Shown piece after piece: positions 33,142-42,727 of a DNA stretch of 64,000 bases. Below the pieces are notes generated by a model. That model saw only the letters and a program-made list of their open reading frames with translations. It searched no databases and was not told where the DNA came from. Position 1 is the first letter of the stretch, and the number at the start of each line of letters is the position of its first letter. The DNA comes from Terriglobia bacterium (GTDB lineage Bacteria; Acidobacteriota; Terriglobia; Versatilivoradales; Versatilivoraceae), in NCBI GenBank assembly GCA_951813285.1, contig OX638355.1, positions 3,677,136-3,741,135 of the forward strand, read 5' to 3'. The translations under genes and the position numbers were made by a program.

Positions 33142-33507
33142 ATGTCGCTCATTCAACTCAAGACACCGGAGGATGTGCAGGAACTGCTCGCAGGTTCCGA
33201 TCGGGAACCGGTCTTTTTGCTGAAGCACAGCAGCCAGTGTCCCATCAGCGCAGAGGTCCATTCCGCCTTCTCCGAATTCGACCGGAAGGGCGGGGCCAAC
33301 CGCCCCTGGACCTGTGCCCTGGTCCGAGTGATCGAAGAGCGCCCGCTCTCCAATCAGATCACGGAGCAATTGGGGGTGGGCCATGAATCCCCGCAGCTGC
33401 TGCTAATTTCCGGTTCCAAAGTTCTCTGGCACGATTCTCACTGGAGACTGACACTGGAAAAGATGAACGAGGTGGCTGGACGGTTCCTTCACTCCGAGCA
33501 GACCTGA
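33142..33507 (+). CDS. ytxJ: YtxJ family bacillithiol-type redox protein
   Basis: 121 residues, thioredoxin-like fold of the YtxJ/DUF2847 family, which reduces mixed disulfides of bacillithiol (monothiol bacilliredoxin-like). The single active-site Cys is in LLKHSSQCPIS; other family segments are RVIEERPLSNQITEQLGVGHESPQLLLI and VLWHDSHW. An AAGGGAG site lies ten bases ahead of the ATG at 33142. Its presence suggests bacillithiol is made by this organism; no bsh genes lie in the window. Confidence 0.88.
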   Translation: MSLIQLKTPEDVQELLAGSDREPVFLLKHSSQCPISAEVHSAFSEFDRKGGANRPWTCALVRVIEERPLSNQITEQLGVGHESPQLLLISGSKVLWHDSHWRLTLEKMNEVAGRFLHSEQT

Positions 33508-33533
33508 CCCGACACTCACCCCCCCTCGCGACC

Positions 33534-34874
33534 ATGCCTCTCAAGATGCCGCAGCATTCCCTGATGCGAGCCACACTGGCGCTGGCTCTTTGCTGCAGCC
33601 TGCTCGCCTGCCGGCAATCTCCCCAATACGAATTCGACCTGATCATTACCGGCGGCAAGCTGATCGACGGCTCGGGCTCCCTGTGGTTTCCCGGAGACCT
33701 CGCCATTCGCGGGAAAGAGATCGTTCACGTGGGAAGGTTGAAGGACCTGGAGCAGAAGGGGCGTCGGGTGATCGACGCACGGGGACTGTGGGTAACCCCG
33801 GGGTTCATCGACATCCACAGCCGTTCCGATCCCGACACTTTGCTCCATCCCGACTCCCTCGGCAAGGTGCGCCAGGGAGTCACCACCGAGATCCTGGCGG
33901 CGGGGAATTCGGACCATCCTCGCCAGGCCGGCGCCGGGCGGACCCCGTGGGAGGAAACGTTCCGTCGGCTGCAGCAGGGGGAACTCACCGTCAACGTGGC
34001 CTCATACGTCCGGACGGGAGACGTGGGGCGCCTGGTCCTGGGCGAAGACCGGCGGGACCCCACCCAGCCCGAGGTTGCCGCGATGAAGCACAGGGTCGGG
34101 CAGGCCATGCTGGAGGGTGCGCTGGGGCTCTTCACCTCGCCGCCGCCGGCTGCTGAAGGTATTCTGAGCGGCGAGCAAATTGCCGAGTTGGCCCGGGAGG
34201 CAAAGGCTCATGGGGGTGTCTACGCCGCCGAGATCAATGTCGCTGCCGGCATCCGCAATTCCGTAAAGGAAGCCATTCAGCTTGCGGAGCAGGCCCAGAT
34301 TCCCCTGGACATTCTGGGCTTGAGGGTGACCGACCGCCGTGCCCGCGGGCAGTTGCAAGAGGTGTTCGATTCCATCGAGAAGGCCCGGGAATCGGGGCTG
34401 GTCCTGACCGCCAGCCTGTCTCCTTACTCGCTCATGAGCGAAGAGGATCTGCAAAAAGCGCTGAAGGCGCCGTGGGTCTCCATCGGTTCCGGAGGCGCTA
34501 CCGCCGCCGGCGATCCGCCGGGCGGGGAAAAGCCTCGACCCCATGGATATGGCGCCTTTGCCCGAGTCCTTGGAAAATATGTGCGGGAGGAAGGGATATT
34601 GGACCTGGAGGAGGCCATTCACAAAATGACGGGAATGAACGCAGCCAAATCGGGACTCCGCAACCGAGGGCTCCTGCAGGTGGGCATGATGGCCGATATC
34701 ACCATTTTCGACGCCGAGCGGGTGGCCGGACCCGCCACTTTCCTGGAGCCCCGTCGCTTTGCGGAGGGCATCGAGTACGTCATCGTCAACGGGACGCCGG
34801 TGATCGAATCCGGACGTCCCCTCGACGCCAGGCCGGGGCAGATCTTGTACGGACCGGGAAAGCCCAACTCGTAA
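33534..34874 (+). CDS. Lipoprotein of the D-aminoacylase/amidohydrolase family lacking the metal ligands
   Basis: 446 residues. Lipobox LLAC puts the lipidated Cys at residue 26. The amidohydrolase frame is clear (FDLIITGGKLIDGSG, VTPGFIDIHSRSDPD, HGYGAFARVLGKYVREE, AAKSGLRNRGLLQVGMMADITIFD). Every expected catalytic site of D-aminoacylases is altered: HxH is HSR (95-97), the Cys of GNCG is Ser (GNSDH, 124-128), the His of THIR is Glu (AAEIN, 231-235), the next His is lost (GLRVTD) and the Asp before the C-terminal loop is Gly (GSGG, 318-321). Probably not an active deacylase; perhaps a binding protein. Start among residues 1, 5, 11 is uncertain. Confidence 0.85.
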   Translation: MPLKMPQHSLMRATLALALCCSLLACRQSPQYEFDLIITGGKLIDGSGSLWFPGDLAIRGKEIVHVGRLKDLEQKGRRVIDARGLWVTPGFIDIHSRSDPDTLLHPDSLGKVRQGVTTEILAAGNSDHPRQAGAGRTPWEETFRRLQQGELTVNVASYVRTGDVGRLVLGEDRRDPTQPEVAAMKHRVGQAMLEGALGLFTSPPPAAEGILSGEQIAELAREAKAHGGVYAAEINVAAGIRNSVKEAIQLAEQAQIPLDILGLRVTDRRARGQLQEVFDSIEKARESGLVLTASLSPYSLMSEEDLQKALKAPWVSIGSGGATAAGDPPGGEKPRPHGYGAFARVLGKYVREEGILDLEEAIHKMTGMNAAKSGLRNRGLLQVGMMADITIFDAERVAGPATFLEPRRFAEGIEYVIVNGTPVIESGRPLDARPGQILYGPGKPNS

Positions 34875-34988
34875 TTGGCCCTTGTCGTTTCTTGTCCTTG
34901 GGCCCGATAATGACAAACCAGTATCGGTGAACTCGCGGGGCCGGAGGTCCAATCGTCGAGGCAACCGGATCCAGGGGGATTCCATTCG

Positions 34989-37217
34989 ATGCGGACAGCA
35001 AAACAGTTCCTGAAGGCATGGCTTGCTTTCTCCGTCTGGAGCGCGGGGTGGCTGCAGGTTTCGGCTGGAGCCGCCGACTGGCCCATGTGGCGCGGCCCTG
35101 ACGCCGCCGGTGTTTCGGCGGAAACCGGGCTACCCTCGACCTGGTCGCCGGAAGGGGAAAACCTGAGATGGAAACACCCCATCGGCGGTCGCTCGACGCC
35201 GATCGTGGTGGACGGAAGAGTCTGTGTCATCACCCTGGCGGAACCGGACATTCCGCCCCGCTGGCAGGAGCAGATTTCCTGTTTCAACGCTGAGACCGGG
35301 AATCTGGAATGGGAATTTCGCTACAAGGTGTTCCTGACCGATATCCCCCACCACCGGGTCGGTTGGGCCAGCTTGGCGGCCGATCCTGCCACCGGTCATA
35401 TCTATGCCAACGGAATCGAAGGGATGGTGCACTGCCTCGACCGCAACGGCAAGGTCGTCTGGTCGAGATCGCTCAAGGAGGAAGTCGGGAGAATATCCGG
35501 CTACGGGGGGCGGACAGTGACTCCAACCCTTCACGGGAACCTGCTGTTCGTCAATTTCCTGAACGCCGGATGGGGCTCCACGGCGATTCCACGGGACCGT
35601 TTTTATGCCCTGGACAAGCGCACCGGGGAAACAGTCTGGTTGGCCACTCCCGGCAAGGCTCCCAAGGATACGACTTACACGGTCCCGGTGGTGCGCCGGA
35701 TCAACGGCCAGGATCTCCTTATCGGCGGCAACGCCGACGGCTCGATTTACGGACTTAGCCTGGCAACCGGCGAATGGGTCTGGGGGTTCCCCTTCAGCAA
35801 GAGAGGAATCAACTCCTCGGTGGTGGTTCAGGGAAGCCGGGTTTTCGCTTCCCACGGTGAGGAAAATGTCGACGCCAGCACGGCCATGGGCCGGCTGGTG
35901 TGCCTGGACGCCGGCCGGATCGTTGACGGCAAGCCCCAGCTGGTCTGGCAGGTGGACGGGTTTACCGCCGGCTATGCCTCTCCCGCCCTGGCGGACAACA
36001 TCCTCTATCACGTGGACAATTCCGCCAATCTGGTCGCCTTTCAGGCCGACACCGGAAAACAGCTCTGGAAATACAACCTGGGAGTCATGCAGCGGGCTTC
36101 CCCCGTTGTCGCCGACGGCAAGCTTTTTGTTTCGGATGTTGACGGACAGTTTCACATCTTGGGACTGCGCGGCCACCAGCCTCCCCAAAAGCTGGACCTT
36201 GAGCGATTCACCAATGCCGACGGATCCGCCGTGTCCATCAACGGCTCGCCTGCCGTGGCCAATGGCCGCATCTATCTGTTGACTCGCAATATGCTTTATT
36301 GCATTGGACTCGAGGACCGGAGCTCGACCGCTCCAGGCGAAGGGAAGCCCCAGCCGGAGGCTTCCGACTCCTTCCAGGGACCGCCCCGAAGTGTATTGGT
36401 GGAGCCTGGGGAGGTCGTCCTGTCTCCCGGAGCCTCCAAGACCTTCGTGGCACGGGTCGTGGATGCCCAGGGACGGACAAAACCGGCCGAAGCCGTCTGG
36501 TCCCTGCAGGGAATCCAGGGGAAGGTCTCCGCGGACGGGCGCCTCACCCTCAGTGACGGTAATATCCCTCAGGGAGGCCTGCTCGCCGCCCGGGTCGGCA
36601 GCCTGAAGGGAACGGCCCGCGTCAGTTCCCGTCCTGCCATTCCCTTCCGGGAGGACTTTGAACGGCTGGAAGAGGGAACAGTGGCGACAGGCTGGAATTC
36701 CGCCCGGGGGCGATTCGTGGTGACCTCCTTGGACGGCAACAAGGTTCTGAAGAAGCTGTCCGCCAACCCTCGATCCTGGCGGACCATGGTGTATCTAGGA
36801 GACTGGAAGACGTCGGGTTACGAGATTCAAGCGGAGATGATGGGCACGGAACAACGCCGGCGTCTCCCGGACATGGGACTGATCGCCCAGCGTTATATCC
36901 TGGCCTTGATGGGCAATCGCCAGAAGCTGCAGATCCGAAGCTGGCTGTCGGAGCTGGGGCACTTCTCCAAGACCATCGACTACCGCGTCGACCCCGACGT
37001 GTGGTACCGGATGAAGCTTCGTGTCGAGATCCCTCCGGAGGGTACCGAGGGAACGATCCGGGGAAAGGTCTGGAAACGAGATGAGCCCGAGCCCGAAGGG
37101 TGGACCATCGAGGTCCGGGATCCCATCATCCACCGTCAGGGCAGTCCTGGAATCTACGGCTATTCCGCAGCCGAAATTTACTACGATAACGTCTCGGTCG
37201 CGCCAGCCGATCGTTGA
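34989..37217 (+). CDS. Secreted PQQ-like beta-propeller protein with C-terminal beta-sandwich
   Basis: 742 residues with a signal peptide (FLKAWLAFSVWSAGWLQVSAGA). The first ~430 residues are a propeller of PQQ-type blades beginning ADWPMWRGPDAAGVS, with repeated patterns of type ALDKRTGETVWLA, CLDRNGKVVWSR and AFQADTGKQLWKYNLG. Residues about 465-560 look like an Ig-like domain (VEPGEVVLSPGASKTFVARVVDAQG), and 560-740 like a LamG/3-keto-disaccharide-hydrolase sandwich (DVWYRMKLRVEI, IYYDNVSVAP). No dehydrogenase catalytic set is evident. Probably periplasmic, perhaps sugar-related. Next gene is a related propeller. Confidence 0.85.
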   Translation: MRTAKQFLKAWLAFSVWSAGWLQVSAGAADWPMWRGPDAAGVSAETGLPSTWSPEGENLRWKHPIGGRSTPIVVDGRVCVITLAEPDIPPRWQEQISCFNAETGNLEWEFRYKVFLTDIPHHRVGWASLAADPATGHIYANGIEGMVHCLDRNGKVVWSRSLKEEVGRISGYGGRTVTPTLHGNLLFVNFLNAGWGSTAIPRDRFYALDKRTGETVWLATPGKAPKDTTYTVPVVRRINGQDLLIGGNADGSIYGLSLATGEWVWGFPFSKRGINSSVVVQGSRVFASHGEENVDASTAMGRLVCLDAGRIVDGKPQLVWQVDGFTAGYASPALADNILYHVDNSANLVAFQADTGKQLWKYNLGVMQRASPVVADGKLFVSDVDGQFHILGLRGHQPPQKLDLERFTNADGSAVSINGSPAVANGRIYLLTRNMLYCIGLEDRSSTAPGEGKPQPEASDSFQGPPRSVLVEPGEVVLSPGASKTFVARVVDAQGRTKPAEAVWSLQGIQGKVSADGRLTLSDGNIPQGGLLAARVGSLKGTARVSSRPAIPFREDFERLEEGTVATGWNSARGRFVVTSLDGNKVLKKLSANPRSWRTMVYLGDWKTSGYEIQAEMMGTEQRRRLPDMGLIAQRYILALMGNRQKLQIRSWLSELGHFSKTIDYRVDPDVWYRMKLRVEIPPEGTEGTIRGKVWKRDEPEPEGWTIEVRDPIIHRQGSPGIYGYSAAEIYYDNVSVAPADR

Positions 37218-37256
37218 GCATGGACCGGCCGGGGCCGAGGGGTTGAGAGGGAACGC

Positions 37257-38687
37257 ATGTCATTGTCAAAGCTGAAAGTCATTGCAGCAGTGGTCCTTTT
37301 GCTGGCGGGCGGAGGGAAAATCTCCGGTCTGGCAGGGGACTGGCCCATGTGGGGGGGGAGACCCGACAGGAACATGGTGTCGGACGCCACTGGAATTCCG
37401 GCCGATTGGGACCTGAAGACTGGAAAAAACATCAAGTGGGTCGCCGCGATCGGTTCGCAGTCCTATGGAAACCCCACCATATTGGGTGGCAAGGTCTTTG
37501 TGGGCACCAACAACCAGAGGCTGCGCAACCCCAAACAGACCGGAGACCGGGGCGTCATCATGTGCTTCCGCGAGAAGGACGGGGAATTTCTCTGGCAGAT
37601 GACCCACGAGAAGTTGGCCGCCGGCCGGGTCAACGACTGGCCCGAGCAGGGCATTTGCTCCTCGCCGGCGGTGGCTGGAGATCGACTTTACTATGTTTCC
37701 AACCGGGCGGAAGTCGTGAGCCTGGACACCGAAGGGTTCCTCGACGGGGAGAACGACGGACCCGTCAAGGACGAAAAACACACCTCTCCGATCGACGGAG
37801 ACGTGATATGGACCTTCGACATGATCGAAGAACTGGGGGTCTTTCCGCACAACCTGGCTACCAGCTCGCCTCTGATGGTCGGGGACCTGATTTTCCTCAA
37901 CACCTCCAATGGAACCGATGAGAGCCACATCAACATCCCGGTGCCTCGAGCCCCCAGTTTCCTGGCCCTGAACCGCCACAGCGGCAAGTTGGCCTGGGAG
38001 AACTCGGCCCCCGGGGATGCGGTTCTCCATGGCCAGTGGTCCTCTCCAGGCTACGGAGAGATCGCCGGCAGGCCCCAGGTCATCTTTGCGGGCGGCGATG
38101 GTTGGCTCTATTCCTTTGAAGCCCATACCGGGAAGGAATTCTGGAGGTTCGACTGCAATCCGAAGGGATCCGAGTGGAAGAACGGCAGGGGCGACCGCAA
38201 CAATCTGATTGGGACACCCGTTGTCTACAACGACCGGGTCTTTATCGCGGTGGGACAGGATCCGGAGCACGGCGAAGGGGTGGGATACCTGTGGGCCATC
38301 GACGCTACTCAGTCAGGGGATATCACCGAGACCGGGGCCGTTTGGAATCACGACTTCCGTCGCAGCATCTCGACCGTGGCTATCCGTGACGGGGTGCTCT
38401 ACGCCGCCAATTTCAGTGGATTCTTCCACGCTCTGGATGTCAAGACCGGGAAATTGCTCTGGGAGCACGACATGCTGGCCGCCGTCTGGGGCTCTCCCTT
38501 CGTGGTCGACGGCAAGGTCTTTCTGGGAGACGAGGACGGTGACCTCACCATTCTGGAGGCGAGTCGCCAGAAAAGACTCATCGACGAAACCAACTTCGGC
38601 AACACCGTCTACAGCACTCCGGTCGTTGCCAACGGCACCCTCTACATCATGACCCGTTCCCACGTCTACGCCATCGAGAGACCCTGA
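37257..38687 (+). CDS. Secreted PQQ-binding-like beta-propeller protein
   Basis: 476 residues; signal peptide (MSLSKLKVIAAVVLLLAGGGK) then GDWPMWGGRPDRNMV, the same opening as its upstream neighbour. Blade repeats include SLDTEGFLDG, ALNRHSGKLAWEN, YSFEAHTGKEFWRFD and ALDVKTGKLLWEHD. Without a C-terminal extra domain. A ribosome site (GAGAGGGAACGC) precedes the ATG. Separated by 39 bp from the previous gene, so likely one operon. Ends ahead of a strong hairpin terminator. Confidence 0.85.
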   Translation: MSLSKLKVIAAVVLLLAGGGKISGLAGDWPMWGGRPDRNMVSDATGIPADWDLKTGKNIKWVAAIGSQSYGNPTILGGKVFVGTNNQRLRNPKQTGDRGVIMCFREKDGEFLWQMTHEKLAAGRVNDWPEQGICSSPAVAGDRLYYVSNRAEVVSLDTEGFLDGENDGPVKDEKHTSPIDGDVIWTFDMIEELGVFPHNLATSSPLMVGDLIFLNTSNGTDESHINIPVPRAPSFLALNRHSGKLAWENSAPGDAVLHGQWSSPGYGEIAGRPQVIFAGGDGWLYSFEAHTGKEFWRFDCNPKGSEWKNGRGDRNNLIGTPVVYNDRVFIAVGQDPEHGEGVGYLWAIDATQSGDITETGAVWNHDFRRSISTVAIRDGVLYAANFSGFFHALDVKTGKLLWEHDMLAAVWGSPFVVDGKVFLGDEDGDLTILEASRQKRLIDETNFGNTVYSTPVVANGTLYIMTRSHVYAIERP

Positions 38688-38759
38688 AACTTCCATGGGC
38701 TTTCGCCTCGGCTTACGCCCACGGCTACCTGCGGACGCCGCATTCGCGGCTTACCGGAT

Positions 38760-38786
38760 CCCCCGGGCCGGCGCCCGGGGGTTTTT
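38760..38786 (+). terminator. Rho-independent terminator after the propeller genes
   Basis: Perfect 9-bp stem CCCCCGGGC/GCCCGGGGG with a 4-base loop followed by TTTTT. It sits between the convergent propeller gene and the redoxin gene. Confidence 0.8.
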
Positions 38787-38806
38787 GGTTTCAGGATATA
38801 TTCCGC

Positions 38807-39367
38807 TCAATTGGATTTCCACTTGATGTTGCAGCCGATGCTGGGTGTCTGGTCGGTCGAGACCGGGCTCCCCGATAACACCGCATCCATGGCTCCCCTC
38901 AGATCCCTCCCCGTGACCGGTTCATTGTTCCCGGGCCGACTTCCATCCAACTGGCCCCGGTAGACCAGTTCCCGCCGGCCGTCAAAGAGAAAAAAGTCGG
39001 GGGTGCAGGCCGCCTGAAAGGACCGGGCTACCGCCTGACTCTCGTCATAGCAGTAAGGGAAGCTGAAGCCAAGCTCCTCGGCCATGGCCTTGAGGTTGGA
39101 AGGCGCATCGTCCGGGTAATTCTCAGCGTCATTGGAGCTGATGGCCACAATGCCCACGTTCCTGGCCTTGTAGTCGCTGCCCAAGCGCGCCAACCCCTCC
39201 TGGATATGAACCACGAAAGGACAGTGCCGGCAGATGAACATCACCAGGAGCGCTTCCTTGTCCGCAAAGCTGCCGAGCGTGACCGTGTCTCCCGACACGA
39301 CATCCGGCAGGTGAAAATCGGGTGCGGACGACCCCAGTGCTAGCATGGTTGAAGGTGTCAAGACCAT
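38807..39367 (-). CDS. Thioredoxin-like peroxiredoxin-family protein
   Basis: 186 residues, AhpC/TSA-type redoxin. The redox site is CRHCPFV (CxxC) after LLVMFI, preceded by GSSAPDFHLPDVVSGDTVTLGSF. A distinctive tail SIGCNIKWK is a family signature. AAAGGAG lies eight bases before the ATG at 39367; an upstream start adds 12 residues without a ribosome site. Cytoplasmic by lack of signal. Convergent with the propeller operon. Confidence 0.88.
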   Translation of the reverse strand: MVLTPSTMLALGSSAPDFHLPDVVSGDTVTLGSFADKEALLVMFICRHCPFVVHIQEGLARLGSDYKARNVGIVAISSNDAENYPDDAPSNLKAMAEELGFSFPYCYDESQAVARSFQAACTPDFFLFDGRRELVYRGQLDGSRPGNNEPVTGRDLRGAMDAVLSGSPVSTDQTPSIGCNIKWKSN

Positions 39368-39614
39368 AGTATCGGCTCCTTTGGTTATGTGCCCGGCAAA
39401 CATCCTCCCATTTGCATTGGCACCAAGAATAGCGCGTCAGGCGCCCGGTGTTCAAGATGGGATCAGGGAATTCCACTCTCCCGGATTGCCGGTCCTTCGT
39501 CCGGACGCCGGACCCGATCCAGAGATTGCTCGCGATGCAACACGTTAACAGAGCGCAACTTGACCGCCATGGACGTCGGTGCTAGTGTTCTGTCTCCGAA
39601 ATAATGGGGGTTCC

Positions 39615-41942
39615 ATGAGGGTCATCAGTCTGAGGACGAAGGGAAGCTCCAACGATCCCCTGGGGACGCGGTCGGACCAGGTGAGTCCCGGCTCGATTCC
39701 GGGTCTGATCCTGCTCCTGGTAGTGCTGACGGCGGTGCTCACCTTCTTTTCCTCCACCTACAGGATTTTCACCCTGCCGGACTATGGAGTTGGAGACATT
39801 GCCACCTCCGATATCCTGGTCCCGACGGACGTCCCCATGCAGGACGAAGAAGCCACCAGGATCCGACAGCAGGAAGCCCAAAAGGCCGCGCTTCCGGTAT
39901 ATCGCCATGCCGACGATCGGGCCGAGGCACGAATCGAGCGGATCTGCCGGCTGTTTTCCAGGTTGAGAAGCCAACTGAAATCCCTCAACCCATCCCGTTC
40001 CGCCGGTTCGGCCCGGAGCCTTGACCAACTCCCTCCGCAAGTCCAGGCGAACCTCCGATCTCAGTTGGCGCAACTGCTGCCGGAGCCGGAGCTGGAACCC
40101 ACCGCCCGATTCCTGGCAAGCAATGGATTCAGCCAGCCGCTGCAGCAGGCGCTCGAACAAGCGCTACGCAAGGCCAATGGTTCGCCGGTGATCGAGAGCG
40201 CGAGGGATTTGATTCGCGAGAAGGGGCGGATCCACATCCTTTCCAGCACCGATTCGGGAGAGAGAACCACAATCCCGGTGGACCGGGTCAAGACTCTTGA
40301 CGTTATCCGGCAAGAGGTCGATACCTGGGTGCCGCAACTGTTGCGATTCCACGGACTCCCTTTGCAACCGGTTTCCAGGCTGGTCAGGGGCTTGCTGCAA
40401 CCCAACCTTTCCTTTGACCTGCAGGCCACACAAGCGACGCAACGAAAAGCGGTGGCCGACGTGGACCCGGTCTTCGTCATCCTCAAAAAGCGCAAGGTGA
40501 TCGTTCGCCAAGGCGACGAAATCAGTCCGGCGCAACTAAGACAGATCGAAGCCATCCGAAACCTTCCCCAAAAAACCTCGTCGCTGGCGCAAATGGTCAG
40601 CCTGGCGTTGCTCATCGGATCGCTTCTGGCGGTGTTCGGCTATTTGTTGAGAAATCTCTGGCCGACCCACTGGAATTTTATGAGACTGGCAGTGCTGGCC
40701 AGCACCGTTCTGGTTGTCCAGATCATTGTTCTCAAGGTATTCAGCTTTGTGGGCGAGGCTCTCAGCGAAGCCCTCAGCCAGAACTTTGCGGGATTTCCCG
40801 ACAACGACGAAGTCTACTTTTTCTTCGCCTTGCCTTTTGCCCTGGGGGCGATGCTGGTAACCATTCTGGTGGATGACCGTACTGCCCTGATTTATTCCCT
40901 GTTGTCGAGCCTTCTGGCCGTACTGACCCTGAGCAGCGACATCTATGGTTTCTTCTACGTGCTGATGTGCCACCTGATTGGAATACTCACCATACGCAGC
41001 GCCGTACAGAGAGTCGGCTTTGTGGGGGCCGGGTTCAAACTCGGATCGGCTGCCATTGGCCTCTTCGTGGTGCTTCAGTACGCCAAGCTGGCCCCGTTCG
41101 ACTTGGGGGCCGGCCTTCTGGGGGCTATGCTGGCCCTGCTGTCCGGGCCGATCACCACCGGGCTGCTGGTCTTTCTGTTGCCTCTGTTCGAAAGACTGTT
41201 CATGGTCACCACCGTGATGAGGTTGCAGGAGCTCGGCAACGTCAATCTGCCTCTGATACGTGAGCTGATCCTGAAAGCCCCCGGAACCTACAACCATAGC
41301 GTTGCCGTGGGAACTCTCTCTGAAGGAGCCGCCGAAGCGATCGGACTGAACCCGGTATTTGCCCGGGTAGCCTGCTTCTATCACGACATCGGCAAATCCA
41401 TTCATCCCGAATATTACGTGGAGAACCAACGGGGCGAAAACATCCATAATCGCATCAGCCCCGAGGAAAGCGTGAAATTGGTGGTTGGACACGTGACCAA
41501 GGGAATCCGAATGGCCCGGGCCGCCAACCTTCCCTCCTCGATGATCGATATCATTCCCCAGCACCACGGCACCAAGCCGTTGACCTATTTTTACGAGAAG
41601 GCCAAGGCCGGCGCGGCCGCACCCGATGAAGTCAACGAAGCTCGCTTCCGCTATCCGGGGCCCAAGCCGCAAAGCAAGATGGCCGCCATCATCATGCTGG
41701 CCGACGCCGTAGAAGCGGCAGCCAGAACCCTGAGCGACCATTCCCAGGAGAAGTTGCTGGAATTGATTCAGAAGATCGTGGCCGCCACCACCGAGGATGG
41801 ACAGTTATCGGAGTGCGACATCACCTTGGCTGAAATCGACCGCATCGCCTTCAGCTTCCTCGAGACCCTTTCCGGCATTTACCACGCCCGCATGACCTAT
41901 CCCGGTTTCGAGTTCGAGCGCACCCGGGAATCCGCTTCCTAG
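39615..41942 (+). CDS. pgpH: 7TM-HD phosphodiesterase (PgpH family)
   Basis: 775 residues. One N-terminal helix, a large extracytoplasmic 7TMR-HDED domain (about 55-320, with VPTDVPMQDEEATRIRQQEA, RQGDEISPAQLRQIE), seven membrane helices (about 330-540), and a C-terminal HDIG domain with H590/D591 in CFYHDIGKSIHPEYY plus ISPEESVKLVVGHVTKGI and PQHHGTKPLTYFY. Members degrade cyclic di-AMP in Gram-positives; here a cyclic-dinucleotide phosphodiesterase is inferred. The start at 39615 has GGGG just upstream. Followed at 48 bp by an FGE-fold gene. Confidence 0.9.
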   Translation: MRVISLRTKGSSNDPLGTRSDQVSPGSIPGLILLLVVLTAVLTFFSSTYRIFTLPDYGVGDIATSDILVPTDVPMQDEEATRIRQQEAQKAALPVYRHADDRAEARIERICRLFSRLRSQLKSLNPSRSAGSARSLDQLPPQVQANLRSQLAQLLPEPELEPTARFLASNGFSQPLQQALEQALRKANGSPVIESARDLIREKGRIHILSSTDSGERTTIPVDRVKTLDVIRQEVDTWVPQLLRFHGLPLQPVSRLVRGLLQPNLSFDLQATQATQRKAVADVDPVFVILKKRKVIVRQGDEISPAQLRQIEAIRNLPQKTSSLAQMVSLALLIGSLLAVFGYLLRNLWPTHWNFMRLAVLASTVLVVQIIVLKVFSFVGEALSEALSQNFAGFPDNDEVYFFFALPFALGAMLVTILVDDRTALIYSLLSSLLAVLTLSSDIYGFFYVLMCHLIGILTIRSAVQRVGFVGAGFKLGSAAIGLFVVLQYAKLAPFDLGAGLLGAMLALLSGPITTGLLVFLLPLFERLFMVTTVMRLQELGNVNLPLIRELILKAPGTYNHSVAVGTLSEGAAEAIGLNPVFARVACFYHDIGKSIHPEYYVENQRGENIHNRISPEESVKLVVGHVTKGIRMARAANLPSSMIDIIPQHHGTKPLTYFYEKAKAGAAAPDEVNEARFRYPGPKPQSKMAAIIMLADAVEAAARTLSDHSQEKLLELIQKIVAATTEDGQLSECDITLAEIDRIAFSFLETLSGIYHARMTYPGFEFERTRESAS

Positions 41943-41990
41943 CCAGACCCCGCCCCAGATCATCCAGGAGATCTCACCGGAGTGCAATCG

Positions 41991-42719
41991 ATGAGGGAAG
42001 AACCCGATGCAGGCACGATCGCCAGCCGCATTCCAGCCGTGGCGGGATTGCCCGCCGGCGAGTATCTGATGGGCTACGACCGGGGACGTTCGGACGAGCG
42101 ACCGGTCCATCGCGTCCGGGTCGATGCCTTTGCCATGGGCATCACCACCGTGACCAACGAACAATACCGATTTTTTGTCGCTCGAACCGGCGGGCGGATG
42201 CCCGAATCGTTCCTGGAGCCCCGCTTCAGTCATCCGCGGCAGCCGGTGGTTTCGGTCAGTTGGCTGGAGGCGGATGCGTATTGCCGCTGGCTGAGTGAGT
42301 GGACGGGCGCAACTTGTCGCTTGCCCACCGAGGCTGAATGGGAATGGGCCATTCGTCAGAAAATGGAAGGCCGTCTCTATGCCTGGGGAGACGAAGATCC
42401 TTCGGAGTATGAGCTGTATCGCACGGGTTGGCGGGATCAATGCCCTCATCCGGTGGCGCTGCAGCCACCGAACGATTTCGGGCTATACGATCTGGGCGAC
42501 AATGTTCACGAATGGTGCCTGGACTGGTACGCGCGCGACTACTACCAGCGGTCATCCGGCAACAACCCCCTCAACCGGACCAGGACCCACCGGCGGGCTT
42601 CTCGGGGCGGAGCCTGGCGCCACCAGATCAAGGTGAGCCGCTGTGCCGCCCGCAGCAGTCTGGATCCCTCCTACAAATACACCGATTACGGCTTCCGAGT
42701 CGTAATGGCGCTCCATTGA
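41991..42719 (+). CDS. Formylglycine-generating enzyme-fold (SUMF1) protein without catalytic cysteines
   Basis: 242 residues. The FGE-sulfatase fold is plain: LPAGEYLMGYDRGRSDERP, ITTVTNEQYRFFV, PVVSVSWLEADAYCRWLSE, TCRLPTEAEWEWAIRQ, DLGDNVHEWCLDWYARDYY and GGAWRHQIKVSRCAARS. The paired copper-binding Cys of true FGE (normally in the GGSYMCHRSYC segment) are absent: the spot reads GGAWRHQIKVSRC. So it is probably a non-enzymatic or differently acting member, perhaps a binding domain. GGAG lies eight bases before the ATG. No sulfatase nearby. Confidence 0.88.
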   Translation: MREEPDAGTIASRIPAVAGLPAGEYLMGYDRGRSDERPVHRVRVDAFAMGITTVTNEQYRFFVARTGGRMPESFLEPRFSHPRQPVVSVSWLEADAYCRWLSEWTGATCRLPTEAEWEWAIRQKMEGRLYAWGDEDPSEYELYRTGWRDQCPHPVALQPPNDFGLYDLGDNVHEWCLDWYARDYYQRSSGNNPLNRTRTHRRASRGGAWRHQIKVSRCAARSSLDPSYKYTDYGFRVVMALH

Positions 42720-42727
42720 CGGGCAGA

